Assembly (NCBI RefSeq): GCF_016820515.1
Contig: NZ_JADHDV010000023.1
Span: 1 to 60,287, forward strand
From: Pseudoxanthomonas beigongshangi
Lineage (GTDB): Bacteria > Pseudomonadota > Gammaproteobacteria > Xanthomonadales > Xanthomonadaceae
Direction of reading: 5' to 3'
Length of the DNA: 60,287 bases
Shown: positions 32,458 through 41,131 of the stretch, one piece after another
How positions within the stretch are numbered: position 1 is the stretch's first letter
Layout: every line of letters starts with the position of its first letter
Program-made: the position numbers and the translations under genes
Notes under the pieces: generated by a model
Seen by the model: only the letters and a program-made list of their open reading frames with translations
Told to the model about the DNA's origin: nothing
Database searches by the model: none

Positions 32458-33080
32458 TGTCCTACCGTCTCGCCTGGCTGATGCTCCTGGCGGCCCCGGC
32501 CGCGCATGCGGACGAAGTGGTGATCTATCGGTGCACCGATGCCGCCGGCGCGCTCACCGTGCAGAACATGCCCTGCCCCAAGGGCAGCCGGCAGCAGGTC
32601 AAGCGGATGCCGGCGCTGGCGACCGTACCGATGGCACCGGCGGCATCCACGCCCGCCGCCGCCCCACCGGCGACGCCCGCCGCTGCGCCCGAACCCGCGG
32701 TCCCGGCGGCAGCGACGGCGCCAGCCGAATCCACACCGGTCGCGACGGCCGCGCACCTGCCGCCCCCCAATCTGTTCCGCTGCACCACCCGCGACGGCGG
32801 CGGCTACCTGACCGAGGACAGCGAGCCCGCCTCGCGCTGCGAGCCGCTGCAGACCATCGGGCTGGATGGCAATCCGCAGGGCGGCGCGGGCCAGGCCTGC
32901 GAAGTGGTGCGGGACACCTGCGCCCGGGTTCCCGACGAAGGCTTGTGCGAAGCGTGGAAGAAGCGCCGCGACGAAGCCGAAGTGGCCTGGCGATTCACCC
33001 GCACGGAAACCAGCGAGAAGAACAAGGCCGAGTTCGAGCGCGTGCAGCGCATCCTGGCCGAGAGCACCTGCGGCGGCTGA
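32457..33080 (+). CDS. Secreted DUF4124 protein, paralogue of the preceding gene
   Basis: The 207-residue product begins with a signal peptide (MSYRLAWLMLLAAPAAHA) and DEVVIYRCTDAAGALTVQNM as the DUF4124 domain, then an Ala/Pro linker and a C-terminal Cys-containing helical part (QACEVVRDTCARVPDEGLC). The ATG at 32457 overlaps the stop of the preceding gene (TGATG), indicating translational coupling. The two proteins share layout (DUF4124, proline linker, cysteine-rich end) but little sequence in the linker, consistent with an old tandem duplication. Confidence 0.82.
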   Translation: MSYRLAWLMLLAAPAAHADEVVIYRCTDAAGALTVQNMPCPKGSRQQVKRMPALATVPMAPAASTPAAAPPATPAAAPEPAVPAAATAPAESTPVATAAHLPPPNLFRCTTRDGGGYLTEDSEPASRCEPLQTIGLDGNPQGGAGQACEVVRDTCARVPDEGLCEAWKKRRDEAEVAWRFTRTETSEKNKAEFERVQRILAESTCGG

Positions 33081-33134
33081 ACCCGCGGCAGCAGCAACTT
33101 GAGCGGCAGCAACCACCTCCGGGTGGGCATCGGC

Positions 33135-33911
33135 TCAGAATCCGTAGCGAAGAAAGCCCCCGTCCACGGCAATGCATTCGCCGGTCACGTAGCTGGCCGC
33201 CGGCAGGCACAGGAATCCCACCGCCGCGGCGACCTCCTCGGGCTCGCCGATCCGGCGCATCGGCGTGCGCGCGATCACTTCCTCGTAGTAATCCGCGTCG
33301 GAAAGCGGCCCCGACGTGCGACGGGTGCGGATGTACCACGGCGCCACCGCGTTGACCCGCACACCGTCCTCGGCCCATTCGGCGGCCAGGTTGCGGGTCA
33401 TCTGGTGCAGCGCGGCCTTGGTCATGCCGTAGGGCGCGCCGCTGCGCACGGCGGTGATGCCGGACACGCTGCCGACGTTGACGATGGCGGAACTGGCGTG
33501 GCGGGTCAGCAGCGGATGGGCGTAGCGCGAGAGTTCGAATGCGGAGAACAGATTGGTCTCGAAGATGCCGCGCCACTCGTCCTCGGTATAGTCCACCGCC
33601 GCCTTGGTGACATTGCCGCCGGCGTTGTTGATCAGCAGATTGAGGCCGTCGGCATGATCCTCCACCCAGTCGAGGATCGCGCGCCGCTCCTCGTCGTCGG
33701 CCACGTCGGCGGCCATTGCCGCCACTTCGCGCTCCGGAAATTCCTCGGCCAGATCGTCGCGCGCAGCGTCCAGCAGATCCTCGTCACGGGCCACCAGCAT
33801 CACGTCCGCGCCGAACCCCAGCAACTCGCGCGCGATTGCCAGGCCGATGCCGGCGCTGGCGCCGGTGATCAATGCAGTCTGCCCGTCCAATCGCCAACGA
33901 TGGGATGCCAT
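33135..33911 (-). CDS. Short-chain dehydrogenase/reductase (tropinone reductase-like)
   Basis: The 258-residue classical SDR has the cofactor motif TGASAGIG (residues about 15-22), NNAG, the catalytic serine in VGSVSG and YGMTK (Tyr and Lys). An Asp/Glu-rich segment after the second strand (ARDEDLLDAA) follows an Arg, so NADP(H) is more likely than NAD. Enzymes of this subgroup are annotated as tropinone reductase-like, but the substrate cannot be deduced. The ATG at 33911 is 57 bp from the divergent lipoprotein start. Confidence 0.9.
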   Translation of the reverse strand: MASHRWRLDGQTALITGASAGIGLAIARELLGFGADVMLVARDEDLLDAARDDLAEEFPEREVAAMAADVADDEERRAILDWVEDHADGLNLLINNAGGNVTKAAVDYTEDEWRGIFETNLFSAFELSRYAHPLLTRHASSAIVNVGSVSGITAVRSGAPYGMTKAALHQMTRNLAAEWAEDGVRVNAVAPWYIRTRRTSGPLSDADYYEEVIARTPMRRIGEPEEVAAAVGFLCLPAASYVTGECIAVDGGFLRYGF

Positions 33912-33968
33912 GCGCCACTCCGTTCGAATGGGGGTAGCATACCGCCAGCCATACCGGAGGGGCATTGC

Positions 33969-34190
33969 ATGAAAACGCGCCCGATCGCCTGCCTGCTGCT
34001 CCTTTCGTTGTGCGCCTGCCGACCGGCGCCACCGCCGACCGAGCGCCCACCGGAACCCCAGGCCGCAAGCGCCGCCCACCTGCGCGACGCCCTCCAGGCC
34101 CCCATCGACAAGGCCAAGGCGGTGGAGGAAGCCGCCCGCAAGGCTGCCGACGACCAGCGCGCCGCGATCGACGCGGCCAAGCAGCAGTAA
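33969..34190 (+). CDS. Small lipoprotein, 73 residues
   Basis: The short product starts MKTRPIACLLLLSLCACRPA, a lipoprotein signal with lipobox LCAC (acylated Cys17). The remaining 56 residues are Ala-, Pro- and charge-rich (LRDALQAPIDKAKAVEEAAR) and predicted to be helical, which resembles small murein-lipoprotein-like or spacer proteins. No family is recognised. It is divergent from the SDR gene and followed by the hairpin-rich segment at 34268-34394. Confidence 0.65.
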   Translation: MKTRPIACLLLLSLCACRPAPPPTERPPEPQAASAAHLRDALQAPIDKAKAVEEAARKAADDQRAAIDAAKQQ

Positions 34191-34267
34191 CCCTGCGCAA
34201 ACCATATCGGCTGGCGGCAGACCGGCGACAAAAAACCTCCGCGCGCTTGCGGAACGCCTCCACGAAT

Positions 34268-34288
34268 ACCCCCTTCGCAGAAGGGGGT
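34268..34288 (+). repeat. REP-like hairpin, copy 1
   Basis: An 8-bp stem (accccctt and aagggggt) with a five-base loop cgcag lies in the noncoding stretch after the small lipoprotein gene. It closely matches the second hairpin at 34376-34394, a pattern of dispersed intergenic REP-like elements in xanthomonads. Confidence 0.5.
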
Positions 34289-34375
34289 GGGCGCCGCGGG
34301 CGACCGGGGGATTGACCCGCCATGCGGCGATTGGGGAGGGCTTGCTTTTGCGTGGAAGAGCAAATCCCCCTCAGT

Positions 34376-34394
34376 CCCCCTTCGGAGAAGGGGG
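34376..34394 (+). repeat. REP-like hairpin, copy 2
   Basis: A 7-bp stem (ccccctt and aaggggg) with loop cggag differs from copy 1 at one loop base. The two are about 108 bp apart and the stretches next to both contain gggg-rich runs. No transposase is nearby. Confidence 0.5.
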
Positions 34395-34411
34395 AGGCAA
34401 AGCAAAGCCAC

Positions 34412-34445
34412 AAAAAAGCCCTCCTTGCGGAGGGCTCTTTTTTTT
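34412..34445. terminator. Bidirectional terminator between the lipoprotein gene and sppA
   Basis: An 8-bp stem (agccctcc at 34417-34424, ggagggct at 34429-34436) has an A-run on the left and a run of eight T on the right. It therefore terminates transcription in both directions: plus-strand reading from the lipoprotein gene and minus-strand reading from sppA. Confidence 0.85.
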
Positions 34446-34470
34446 GCCGCCACTGGCGCGCGTCGCGTGA

Positions 34471-36384
34471 TCAGAATCCGCAGAAGCAGTACGCCAGCGC
34501 CTTGACCGGCGCGCCGCCCTGGCCGTCCTGCAGGGCTTCCTCGACGAATCGCAACTGCGTGTTGGCTTCCGGCAGGCGCTGCGCCAGCATCGCGCGGGCG
34601 ATGTCGGAATCCTTCAGCCACAACGCACCGATGCGGCTTCCGGCCATCCGGCCCATGAACTGGGCAAACGGCGAAGCGTTCTGTTCGATGTAGCGAACGC
34701 GGTACTTGTCGGCGGCACCGAGCTTGGCCAGTTGCGCGGCGTAGTCGGTTGCCGCCTGCATGCCGCCGAGTTCGTCGACCAGGCCGCGCTCCTTGGCCTG
34801 CGCACCGCTCCAGACGCGGCCGCGGGCGACTTCGTCCACCGCCTCGACCGGCTTCTTGCGCGCGTCGGCGACCTTGCCGGTGAAATCCGCGTAGCCCTTG
34901 TTGATGATCGACTGGATCACCTGGCCGACGGCCGGATCCAGCGGACGGGTGATGTCGAACGCGCCGGCGAAGCGCGTGGTGCCCACGCCATCGGTGTGCA
35001 CGCCGATCTTCTCCAGCGTGCGCGGCACGGTCGGAATCATGCCGAAGATGCCGATGGAGCCGGTGATCGTCGACGGGTCGGCATAGATGCGATCGGCGTT
35101 CATCGAGATCCAGTAACCGCCGGAGGCAGCCAGATCGCCCATCGACACCACCACCGGCTTGCCGGCGGCCTTCAGCGCGGCCACCTCGCGGCGGATCTGC
35201 TCGGAAGCGAACACGCCGCCACCCGGGGAATCCACGCGCAGCACCACCGCTTTCACGTCCTCGTCGTCACGCGCTTCGCGCAGCAACGCGGAGGTCGATT
35301 CGCCACCGATGCGGCCGGCCGGCTGTTCGCCGTCGGTGATTTCGCCTTCGGCCACCACCACCGCGATCTGCGGACGCTTGTCCAGCGTGGCCGCGCGCTG
35401 CGTGTCCAGGTGGGCGAGGTAGCCCTCCAGGGTGACCTGGCGGAAACCGGTGTCCGAATCCTCGTCGGCCACGCCGCGTTCGATCAGCAGGTTCTCAACG
35501 TCCTCGCGGGTCTTCAGGCCATCCACCAGCTTCTGCTGGAGGGCGAACTTGGCCAGATCGCCACCGGCGGCGGCGATGCCTTCCGGCAGCGTGTCGATGC
35601 CCGCGGCCAATTGCTGCGGCGTCAGCTTGCGTGCCTTGGCGACGTCGCCCAGGTAGCGCTGCCACACGTCGTTCATCCAGAACAGATCCGCTTCCTTGGA
35701 TTCCGGCGAGGCGGCGTCCAGCACATAGGGCTCGACCGCGGACTTGAACTCGCCGACCCGGAACACGTGCACGTCCACGCCCAGCTTTTCCTGCAGGGCC
35801 TGGCGGAAATACTGGCGATAGCGGCCGAGGCCTTCCAGCAACAGGCCGCCCATCGGATCCAGATAGACCTCGTTGGCCTGCGCCGCCAGCAGGTACTGGT
35901 GCTGGCCCAGGTTCTCGCCGAACGCCACGATCTGCTTGCCCGAGGCGCGGAAGCGCTCCAGCGCCGCGGCGACTTCACGCAGCGAGGCGTAACCGGTCGG
36001 CTGCAGCTTGTCCACGCGCAGCATCATGCGCTCGATCTTCTTGTCTTCGCGCGCCGCGTCAATCGCGCGCACGAGATCGCGCAGCTGGATTTCCTCGGCG
36101 TCCTTGTCGTTGAGCAGCTTGGCCAGCGCGCGGGTCGCCGGGTCGGTGCTGTACTGCTCGACCAGGCGTCCTTCCGGCGCGACCACCAGGGTGGTGCGAT
36201 CGATCACCGGCTTGACCGCACTGCTCGAACTGATGCCGGCCAGCAGGATCATGAACATGATCAGGAACAGCAGGAAGCCGAAGAACAGCACGTTCAGGAA
36301 CAGCTTGCGGGCGAAATTCACCACGTTCCAGGCGCCAACGAAGAAGGTGGCGACGGGTCCGCGGGCGGGAGGCGGTTGGTTCAT
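34471..36384 (-). CDS. sppA: Signal peptide peptidase SppA, 67-kDa type
   Basis: The 637-residue inner-membrane Ser/Lys protease cuts residual signal peptides. The N-terminal anchor lies at about 28-52 (LFLNVLFFGFLLFLIMFMIL). The two-domain long form has the catalytic Lys214 in GEFKSAVEPY and Ser421 in GDLAASGGYWIS, matching the E. coli K209/S409 arrangement. The start ATG at 36384 is preceded by a gggggtgg site. The terminator at 34412-34445 closes it. The gene follows the MATE exporter by 90 bp on the same strand. Confidence 0.95.
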   Translation of the reverse strand: MNQPPPARGPVATFFVGAWNVVNFARKLFLNVLFFGFLLFLIMFMILLAGISSSSAVKPVIDRTTLVVAPEGRLVEQYSTDPATRALAKLLNDKDAEEIQLRDLVRAIDAAREDKKIERMMLRVDKLQPTGYASLREVAAALERFRASGKQIVAFGENLGQHQYLLAAQANEVYLDPMGGLLLEGLGRYRQYFRQALQEKLGVDVHVFRVGEFKSAVEPYVLDAASPESKEADLFWMNDVWQRYLGDVAKARKLTPQQLAAGIDTLPEGIAAAGGDLAKFALQQKLVDGLKTREDVENLLIERGVADEDSDTGFRQVTLEGYLAHLDTQRAATLDKRPQIAVVVAEGEITDGEQPAGRIGGESTSALLREARDDEDVKAVVLRVDSPGGGVFASEQIRREVAALKAAGKPVVVSMGDLAASGGYWISMNADRIYADPSTITGSIGIFGMIPTVPRTLEKIGVHTDGVGTTRFAGAFDITRPLDPAVGQVIQSIINKGYADFTGKVADARKKPVEAVDEVARGRVWSGAQAKERGLVDELGGMQAATDYAAQLAKLGAADKYRVRYIEQNASPFAQFMGRMAGSRIGALWLKDSDIARAMLAQRLPEANTQLRFVEEALQDGQGGAPVKALAYCFCGF

Positions 36385-36474
36385 GGGGGTGGAGACTCCG
36401 GTATTCCTGGGGCCAGCTTAACGGGTCGGCCCCTGGGGCGGCATGCCCCTTTAGTCACCGTGCGCCAATGTCGG

Positions 36475-37842
36475 TCAAGTCGCGTCCGCTGCCAGCAGGC
36501 GCCGGCTGCTGCGGTTGAAGCGCCAGCCCAGGCTGATGGCGGCGGCGGTGAGGCCCATGATCAGGCCCAGCCACATGCCCTGCGGCCCCCAACCCAGCCA
36601 CAGCCCGAAACCGGCGCCCAGCGGCATGCCCAGGCCCCAGTAGGAGAACATCGCCAGCCACATCGGCGCGCGGGTGTCCTTCAACCCGCGCAGCGCGCCG
36701 GCCGAAAGCACCTGGATGCCGTCCGGGAACTGGAAGGCCGCCGCGTACAACAGCAGCGTGCCGGCCAGGGCCGCCACCGCCAGGTCCTGGGTGTACAGGG
36801 ACACCACCGCGTCGTGGCCGAACAACAGCACCAGCGCGGACAGCGCCTGGGTGGCCAGCACGATCGCGTAACCGGCATGCGCGGCCCGGCGGATGCCGGC
36901 CGGATCGCCGGCTCCCAGCGCATGGCCCACCCGCACGGTGGTGGCCTCGGCCACGCCCATCGGCACCATGAAGCACAGCGCGGCGACATTGATGGCGATC
37001 TGGTGCGCGGCGGCGGACACCGCGCCCAGCCGCGCGATCAGCAGCGCGGTCACGATGAACAGGCTGCCCTCCATCAGCACCGTGATGCCGATCGGCAGGC
37101 CGGTCCGGAGCAGTTGCCCGATCGCGGCCCAGCGCGGCGGTTCGAAATGGCTGAACAGCTTCAGGTGGGCGAAGCGACGCGAATTCCACAAGTACAGCGC
37201 GAAGCAACTGGCCTGCACCCACATCGTGATCGCCGAGGCGGTGCCGAGTCCGGCCGCGCCCATTTCAGGCAGGCCGAACTTGCCGAAGGTCAGTACGTAG
37301 CCGACCGGCGCCAGCACCAGCAGGCCGCCGAAGCCCAGCAGCATGGTCGGCAGGGTCCAGTGCATGCCCTCGCTGAGATAGCGCATGCAGAAGTAGAAGG
37401 TCAGCGCCGGCACGCCCCAGCGGATCGCATGCAGGAAACCGGTCGCACCGGGAATGATGTCCGGGGCGATGCCGAACGCGCCCAGCGCGTAGGGCGCCAG
37501 GCTGAGGAAGCCGAACATCAGCAGGCCCAGGCCCAGCGACAGCCAAAGTGCCTGGCGGAACAGCGGCCCGATTTCGTCGCGGCGATTCGCGCCATCCAGT
37601 TCCGACACCGACGCGGTGAGCGAGATGAGCGTGCCGATCGGCACCATCATCGGCAGCCATAGCAGGGCCGTGCCGACCGTGACCGAGGCCAGGGTCTGGG
37701 TGCCGTGGTGCCCGGCGATGACGTTGTCGACGAAGCCGATGAGGCCGGTGGAGACATGGCCCAGCACCAGCGGCAGGGCAAGTTTCGCGGAAGCGCGGAC
37801 CTCATCGCCGAAACGCGGCGAATGGGAGACGGTGGAGGACAT
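36475..37842 (-). CDS. MATE family multidrug efflux transporter
   Basis: The 455-residue protein has about twelve transmembrane helices in two MatE repeats. The first repeat shows KLALPLVLGHVSTGLIGFVDNVIAG (split in two blocks) and the second TGLPIGITVLMEGSLFIVTA, with the acidic residues D38 and E in the second repeat as in NorM-type proton- or sodium-coupled exporters. The size is typical. Substrates are not predictable. It is divergent from the DUF3667 gene (100 bp between them). Confidence 0.93.
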   Translation of the reverse strand: MSSTVSHSPRFGDEVRASAKLALPLVLGHVSTGLIGFVDNVIAGHHGTQTLASVTVGTALLWLPMMVPIGTLISLTASVSELDGANRRDEIGPLFRQALWLSLGLGLLMFGFLSLAPYALGAFGIAPDIIPGATGFLHAIRWGVPALTFYFCMRYLSEGMHWTLPTMLLGFGGLLVLAPVGYVLTFGKFGLPEMGAAGLGTASAITMWVQASCFALYLWNSRRFAHLKLFSHFEPPRWAAIGQLLRTGLPIGITVLMEGSLFIVTALLIARLGAVSAAAHQIAINVAALCFMVPMGVAEATTVRVGHALGAGDPAGIRRAAHAGYAIVLATQALSALVLLFGHDAVVSLYTQDLAVAALAGTLLLYAAAFQFPDGIQVLSAGALRGLKDTRAPMWLAMFSYWGLGMPLGAGFGLWLGWGPQGMWLGLIMGLTAAAISLGWRFNRSSRRLLAADAT

Positions 37843-37942
37843 GGGGGAGACCGCCGGACTACGGTCGCGCGGTCGCGCGCTGGCACCGGGTCACGGGAGG
37901 CCGGTATCTTACCCGCTCGCGCCAGGGGAAGCACAACCGCAG

Positions 37943-39178
37943 ATGAGCAGCCAGACCGACGCCTTGCGTCAAGACGACCATGCACCCGCCACTTGCGAAA
38001 ACTGCGACACGCCGTTGCAGGGCGAGTTCTGCCATCGCTGCGGGCAGACATCGCACAATCCGCTGCGGCATGCCGGCCACGCCATCGAGGAAGTGTTCGA
38101 ATCCTTCTGGCATCTGGACGGGCGCATCTTCCGCACCCTGCGTGCGCTGTGCGCGCCGGGCCGCCTGGCCAACGCCTACCTGTCCGGGCACCGCGCGCCC
38201 TACGTCGCGCCACTGCGGCTGTTCGTGATCGTCAGCGTGCTGACCTTTTTCATCGCCCAGTTCGCCGTGCACATCGGCGAACCCTCGTCCGACGCGGTGG
38301 TCAAGAGCAATTTCGAGGAAGTGACGACCGTCGCCGAAGTCGAACGCCAGCGCGACGAAGCCATTCGCGGATTGCTCGAAGGCAAGGCGGCGGTCGGCGA
38401 CATCCCCGGCGCCAGCACCGGTTTCGATCGCAGCATCAAGGCACTGCGCGAACAGGCGCGGGAACGCATCGCCGAACTGGATCCCACCCACCCTTCGCTG
38501 CAGCAGCCCCTGGAGGCCACCGGACCCGCCGCCACGCCGGCACCCGAGGTGACCAACGCGCCGTCGAACGCACCGCCGGACATCCGGCTCACGCCCCATT
38601 CCTCCATCGGGGACGCCCCATCCGCGGCCTCTCCCTCCTCCGCTGCCGCGGACAAGGATCAAGCGACGCAGGCCGAACCCAAGGGTTTTCTCGACCGCTG
38701 GCTGAAGAAGAAGGCGCAGCGCGCGGAAGAGAACTGGGAGCGCTTCCAGAAGGATCCGGAGCTGTTCAAGAACGCCGGGCTCAAATCCATTCCCACCGCG
38801 CTGTTCTTCATGGTCCCGATCTTCGCGGTGTTCCTCAAGATCGCCTACCTCGGTTCGGGCCGGCTGTACCTGGAGCATCTGGTCGTCGCCCTCTACAGCC
38901 ATGCGTGGCTGTGCCTGGCGCTGCTCGGCATCTTCGTGCTGATGGCGCTGGACGAATGGATCACCCCGCATGCCGGCTGGTTCTCCAGCGTCACCGGCTT
39001 GCTGCAGTTCGTGCTGTGGTGGTGGATGCCGATCTACCTGCTGCTGATGCAGAAGCGGGTCTATGGACAGGCCTGGTGGCTGACGGTGCTGAAGTACCTG
39101 GCCGTCGGCATGGTCTACCTGTTCCTGGTGAGTTTCGCGGCGACGTTCGTCCTGCTCACCAGCTTCATCAACGCATGA
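37943..39178 (+). CDS. DUF3667 membrane protein with zinc-ribbon motif
   Basis: The 411-residue protein opens with a zinc-binding CENCDTPLQGEFCHRCGQ motif, then a conserved DGRIFRTLRALCAPGRLA segment, a first helix (LFVIVSVLTFFIAQFAV), a long hydrophilic Pro/Ala-rich linker (about 115-280) and four or five C-terminal helices. This layout is the DUF3667 family, function unknown. The ATG at 37943 is just before the ribbon. Its stop overlaps the start of the next gene, so the two are cotranslated. Confidence 0.88.
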   Translation: MSSQTDALRQDDHAPATCENCDTPLQGEFCHRCGQTSHNPLRHAGHAIEEVFESFWHLDGRIFRTLRALCAPGRLANAYLSGHRAPYVAPLRLFVIVSVLTFFIAQFAVHIGEPSSDAVVKSNFEEVTTVAEVERQRDEAIRGLLEGKAAVGDIPGASTGFDRSIKALREQARERIAELDPTHPSLQQPLEATGPAATPAPEVTNAPSNAPPDIRLTPHSSIGDAPSAASPSSAAADKDQATQAEPKGFLDRWLKKKAQRAEENWERFQKDPELFKNAGLKSIPTALFFMVPIFAVFLKIAYLGSGRLYLEHLVVALYSHAWLCLALLGIFVLMALDEWITPHAGWFSSVTGLLQFVLWWWMPIYLLLMQKRVYGQAWWLTVLKYLAVGMVYLFLVSFAATFVLLTSFINA

Positions 39179-39489
39179 CGATCATCTACGAAGTCGATCT
39201 CGCCATCGACGCGGACATCGCCGAGGCCCACGCGCGCTGGCTGGACGCGCACGTCCGCGAGATGCTCGGTTTCGAGGGATTCCTGGAAGCGGAAATCCTG
39301 GATCGGCGGGATCCGCCCGCCGGGTCCGGATGGGTGGCGCGCTGCGTGCGCTATCGACTGGCCGACCATGCCGCGCTCGATGCCTACCTGCGCGATCACG
39401 CGCCGCGCATGCGGGCCGAAGGCATTGCCCGTTTCGGCGAACAGGTGCGCGCGAGCCGGCGGATTCTCGCCATCGCCGCCCGCTACTGA
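39175..39489 (+). CDS. DUF4286 family small protein
   Basis: This 104-residue soluble protein, MTIIYEVDLAIDADIAEAHA, has the ferredoxin-like fold pattern of the DUF4286 family (Ala-rich helices between strands YEVDLA, GWVARCVRYRL and ARFGEQVRASRRI). Start and stop are clear from the overlap with the DUF3667 stop (ATGA) and it ends 18 bp before the convergent DUF3106 gene. Function unknown. Confidence 0.85.
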   Translation: MTIIYEVDLAIDADIAEAHARWLDAHVREMLGFEGFLEAEILDRRDPPAGSGWVARCVRYRLADHAALDAYLRDHAPRMRAEGIARFGEQVRASRRILAIAARY

Positions 39490-39507
39490 GTCGCGCCGCG
39501 CCAGGCG

Positions 39508-40113
39508 TTACTGATTGCGGCGCCGGTGCAGCCAGTCGCCTCGACGCGTCGGCTCCACCCGCAGCAAGGCTTGCCGGAACGCGGCGCGCTCCTGTGGCGG
39601 GATGCGCTGCGCCAGCGCCGCCAGATCGTCGCGTTGGGTCGCGTCCAGTTGCCGCAGCAAGGCCAGCAGCGCATCGCGCTCTGCCGCCGGCACATAGGCG
39701 AACAGCGGCTGCAGACGCGGCCAGTCCGCGCCCAGTTCCGGCCCCAGTGCCCAGCCCCGCTGCTGCAGGGTGTCCTGGCTGTCGTAGAGCGTACGCAGGC
39801 GTGCCTGTTCTTCCGCCGGCAGGGTGGCGAACGCCTGCGCGGCCGCACGCAGTTGCGCGCGCTGCGTTTCGTCCAGCGCGCGCCAGGCCAGGTAGCGCCC
39901 CCGCTGGCGTTCACGCTCCATCGGCGCCAGCCCGTCCCAGACCTGCGCACGCGTGGCGGCCTGGGCGCGTTGCGCGGGTGCGAGCGCGGACCAGCGCGCC
40001 TGCCGTTCCGCCAGCCATGTTTCCGTCGACGGCGATTGCGCATGGCCGCACCAGGCCGCGCCCGCCACCAGTAGCGCCAGCAGCGTCGCGCGGCGCTCAG
40101 AACGTCGTGTCAC
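39508..40113 (-). CDS. Secreted DUF3106 protein
   Basis: A GTG start at 40113 is supported by an AGGAGG ribosome binding site six bases upstream and by the signal peptide VTRRSERRATLLALLVAGAA that follows. The 201-residue product has the DUF3106 pattern, helical repeats rich in Arg, Gln and Trp (WSALAPAQRAQAATRAQVW, AAAQAFATLPAEEQARLRT). It overlaps the stop of the upstream membrane protein by 17 bp, so both belong to one transcript. Role unknown; a relation to the upstream protein is inferred from the coupling. Confidence 0.82.
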   Translation of the reverse strand: MTRRSERRATLLALLVAGAAWCGHAQSPSTETWLAERQARWSALAPAQRAQAATRAQVWDGLAPMERERQRGRYLAWRALDETQRAQLRAAAQAFATLPAEEQARLRTLYDSQDTLQQRGWALGPELGADWPRLQPLFAYVPAAERDALLALLRQLDATQRDDLAALAQRIPPQERAAFRQALLRVEPTRRGDWLHRRRNQ

Positions 40114-41131
40114 GGCCTTCCTCCTGGGCACCGGCTTCAACGGCGCCATCAGCCGCTTTTCCCGCGGGCAGTGGCTGGCGGGTTCCGGCCAGGTACCACG
40201 CATAGAAGGCCGCGTCGTTCGACAGCGTTTCGCTTTCCGGATCCAGCAGCAGATCCAGATCCGGATGCAGCGCCAGGACCTGGCCGGCCGCCACCGTTGC
40301 CGCGGCGGCTTCGGCGGGCGGCAGCGCCTCCTGTTCGATATCCGGTTCCTCGGCCAGTCCGAGGCCGGTGCGGCCGACCTCTTCCAGCGAGTCGCCGCCG
40401 CGTCCGAACAACCCGCGCGGATTAAGGAAGGTCACCGCCAGTCCGCCGGCGCAGGCCAGCACGATCGCAATCACCGCCCAGCGTCGCCAGCGCCCGCGGA
40501 CGGGCATCGCAGCGACGGCCCGGGGCCTGGTTGCCGGTGCCATCGGTGCGTGCGCTTCCGGTCGCGGAGACCGGGATACGGGCGCCGCGGGCCTGAGCGC
40601 GGCTTCGCGCAATCGCGCCAACCGGGCCAGACGCTCGGGAGGCAGGTCCCGCATCTGTTGCTGGATCGCCTCGGCCAGCGCGCGCCAGCCGGCGGCGTCG
40701 GGCTGGCCGGCGGCGTCGGTGGGACACGCCGCCGCCAGCGCGGCGCGGTAGCGGGTCATGTCCACGCCCAGCACTTCCACCGCCTCGTCTTCCGGCAGGC
40801 CGGCCGCCAGCCGGCTCAGCAGCGCCTGGCGATCCTCCGGGGCCAACGTGGCCAGATGGGCGACCGCGCCTGGCCAGCGCGCGCCCGCAGGCGGGCGATG
40901 GAGGGCCGGCGACGCCATCATCTTCTGCCAGAAACCGCGTGGCCAGTCGGCCATGGGCTGGGACGGCGCCTGTGCGGCGAAAGCCCGCATCGCGGTGGCG
41001 AGGGCGGCATCGCCATGCTCGGCGTCGCCGCACTGGAGCTGCGCGAACAGCGCGCCGCGGCGTTCGACCCCCCGCAGGAAAGCCGCCAGGGCGGCGGGCG
41101 CCGGGACGGCGGACGGCGATGGATCAGTCAT
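40097..41131 (-). CDS. Unknown membrane protein with sigma region 4-like helix-turn-helix
   Basis: The 344-residue protein has an N-terminal helical part with a stretch LAPEDRQALLSRLAAGLPED-EAVEVLGVDMTRYRAALAAA (about residues 94-132) that matches sigma-70 region 4 in pattern, without any region 2. A single hydrophobic segment (WAVIAIVLACAGGLAVTFL, about residues 219-237) is followed by about 100 residues of acidic low-complexity sequence. The order cytoplasmic HTH, membrane helix, periplasmic tail resembles membrane-bound one-component regulators. The next gene is the secreted DUF3106 protein. Not recognised as a named family. Confidence 0.7.
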   Translation of the reverse strand: MTDPSPSAVPAPAALAAFLRGVERRGALFAQLQCGDAEHGDAALATAMRAFAAQAPSQPMADWPRGFWQKMMASPALHRPPAGARWPGAVAHLATLAPEDRQALLSRLAAGLPEDEAVEVLGVDMTRYRAALAAACPTDAAGQPDAAGWRALAEAIQQQMRDLPPERLARLARLREAALRPAAPVSRSPRPEAHAPMAPATRPRAVAAMPVRGRWRRWAVIAIVLACAGGLAVTFLNPRGLFGRGGDSLEEVGRTGLGLAEEPDIEQEALPPAEAAAATVAAGQVLALHPDLDLLLDPESETLSNDAAFYAWYLAGTRQPLPAGKAADGAVEAGAQEEGRDTTF

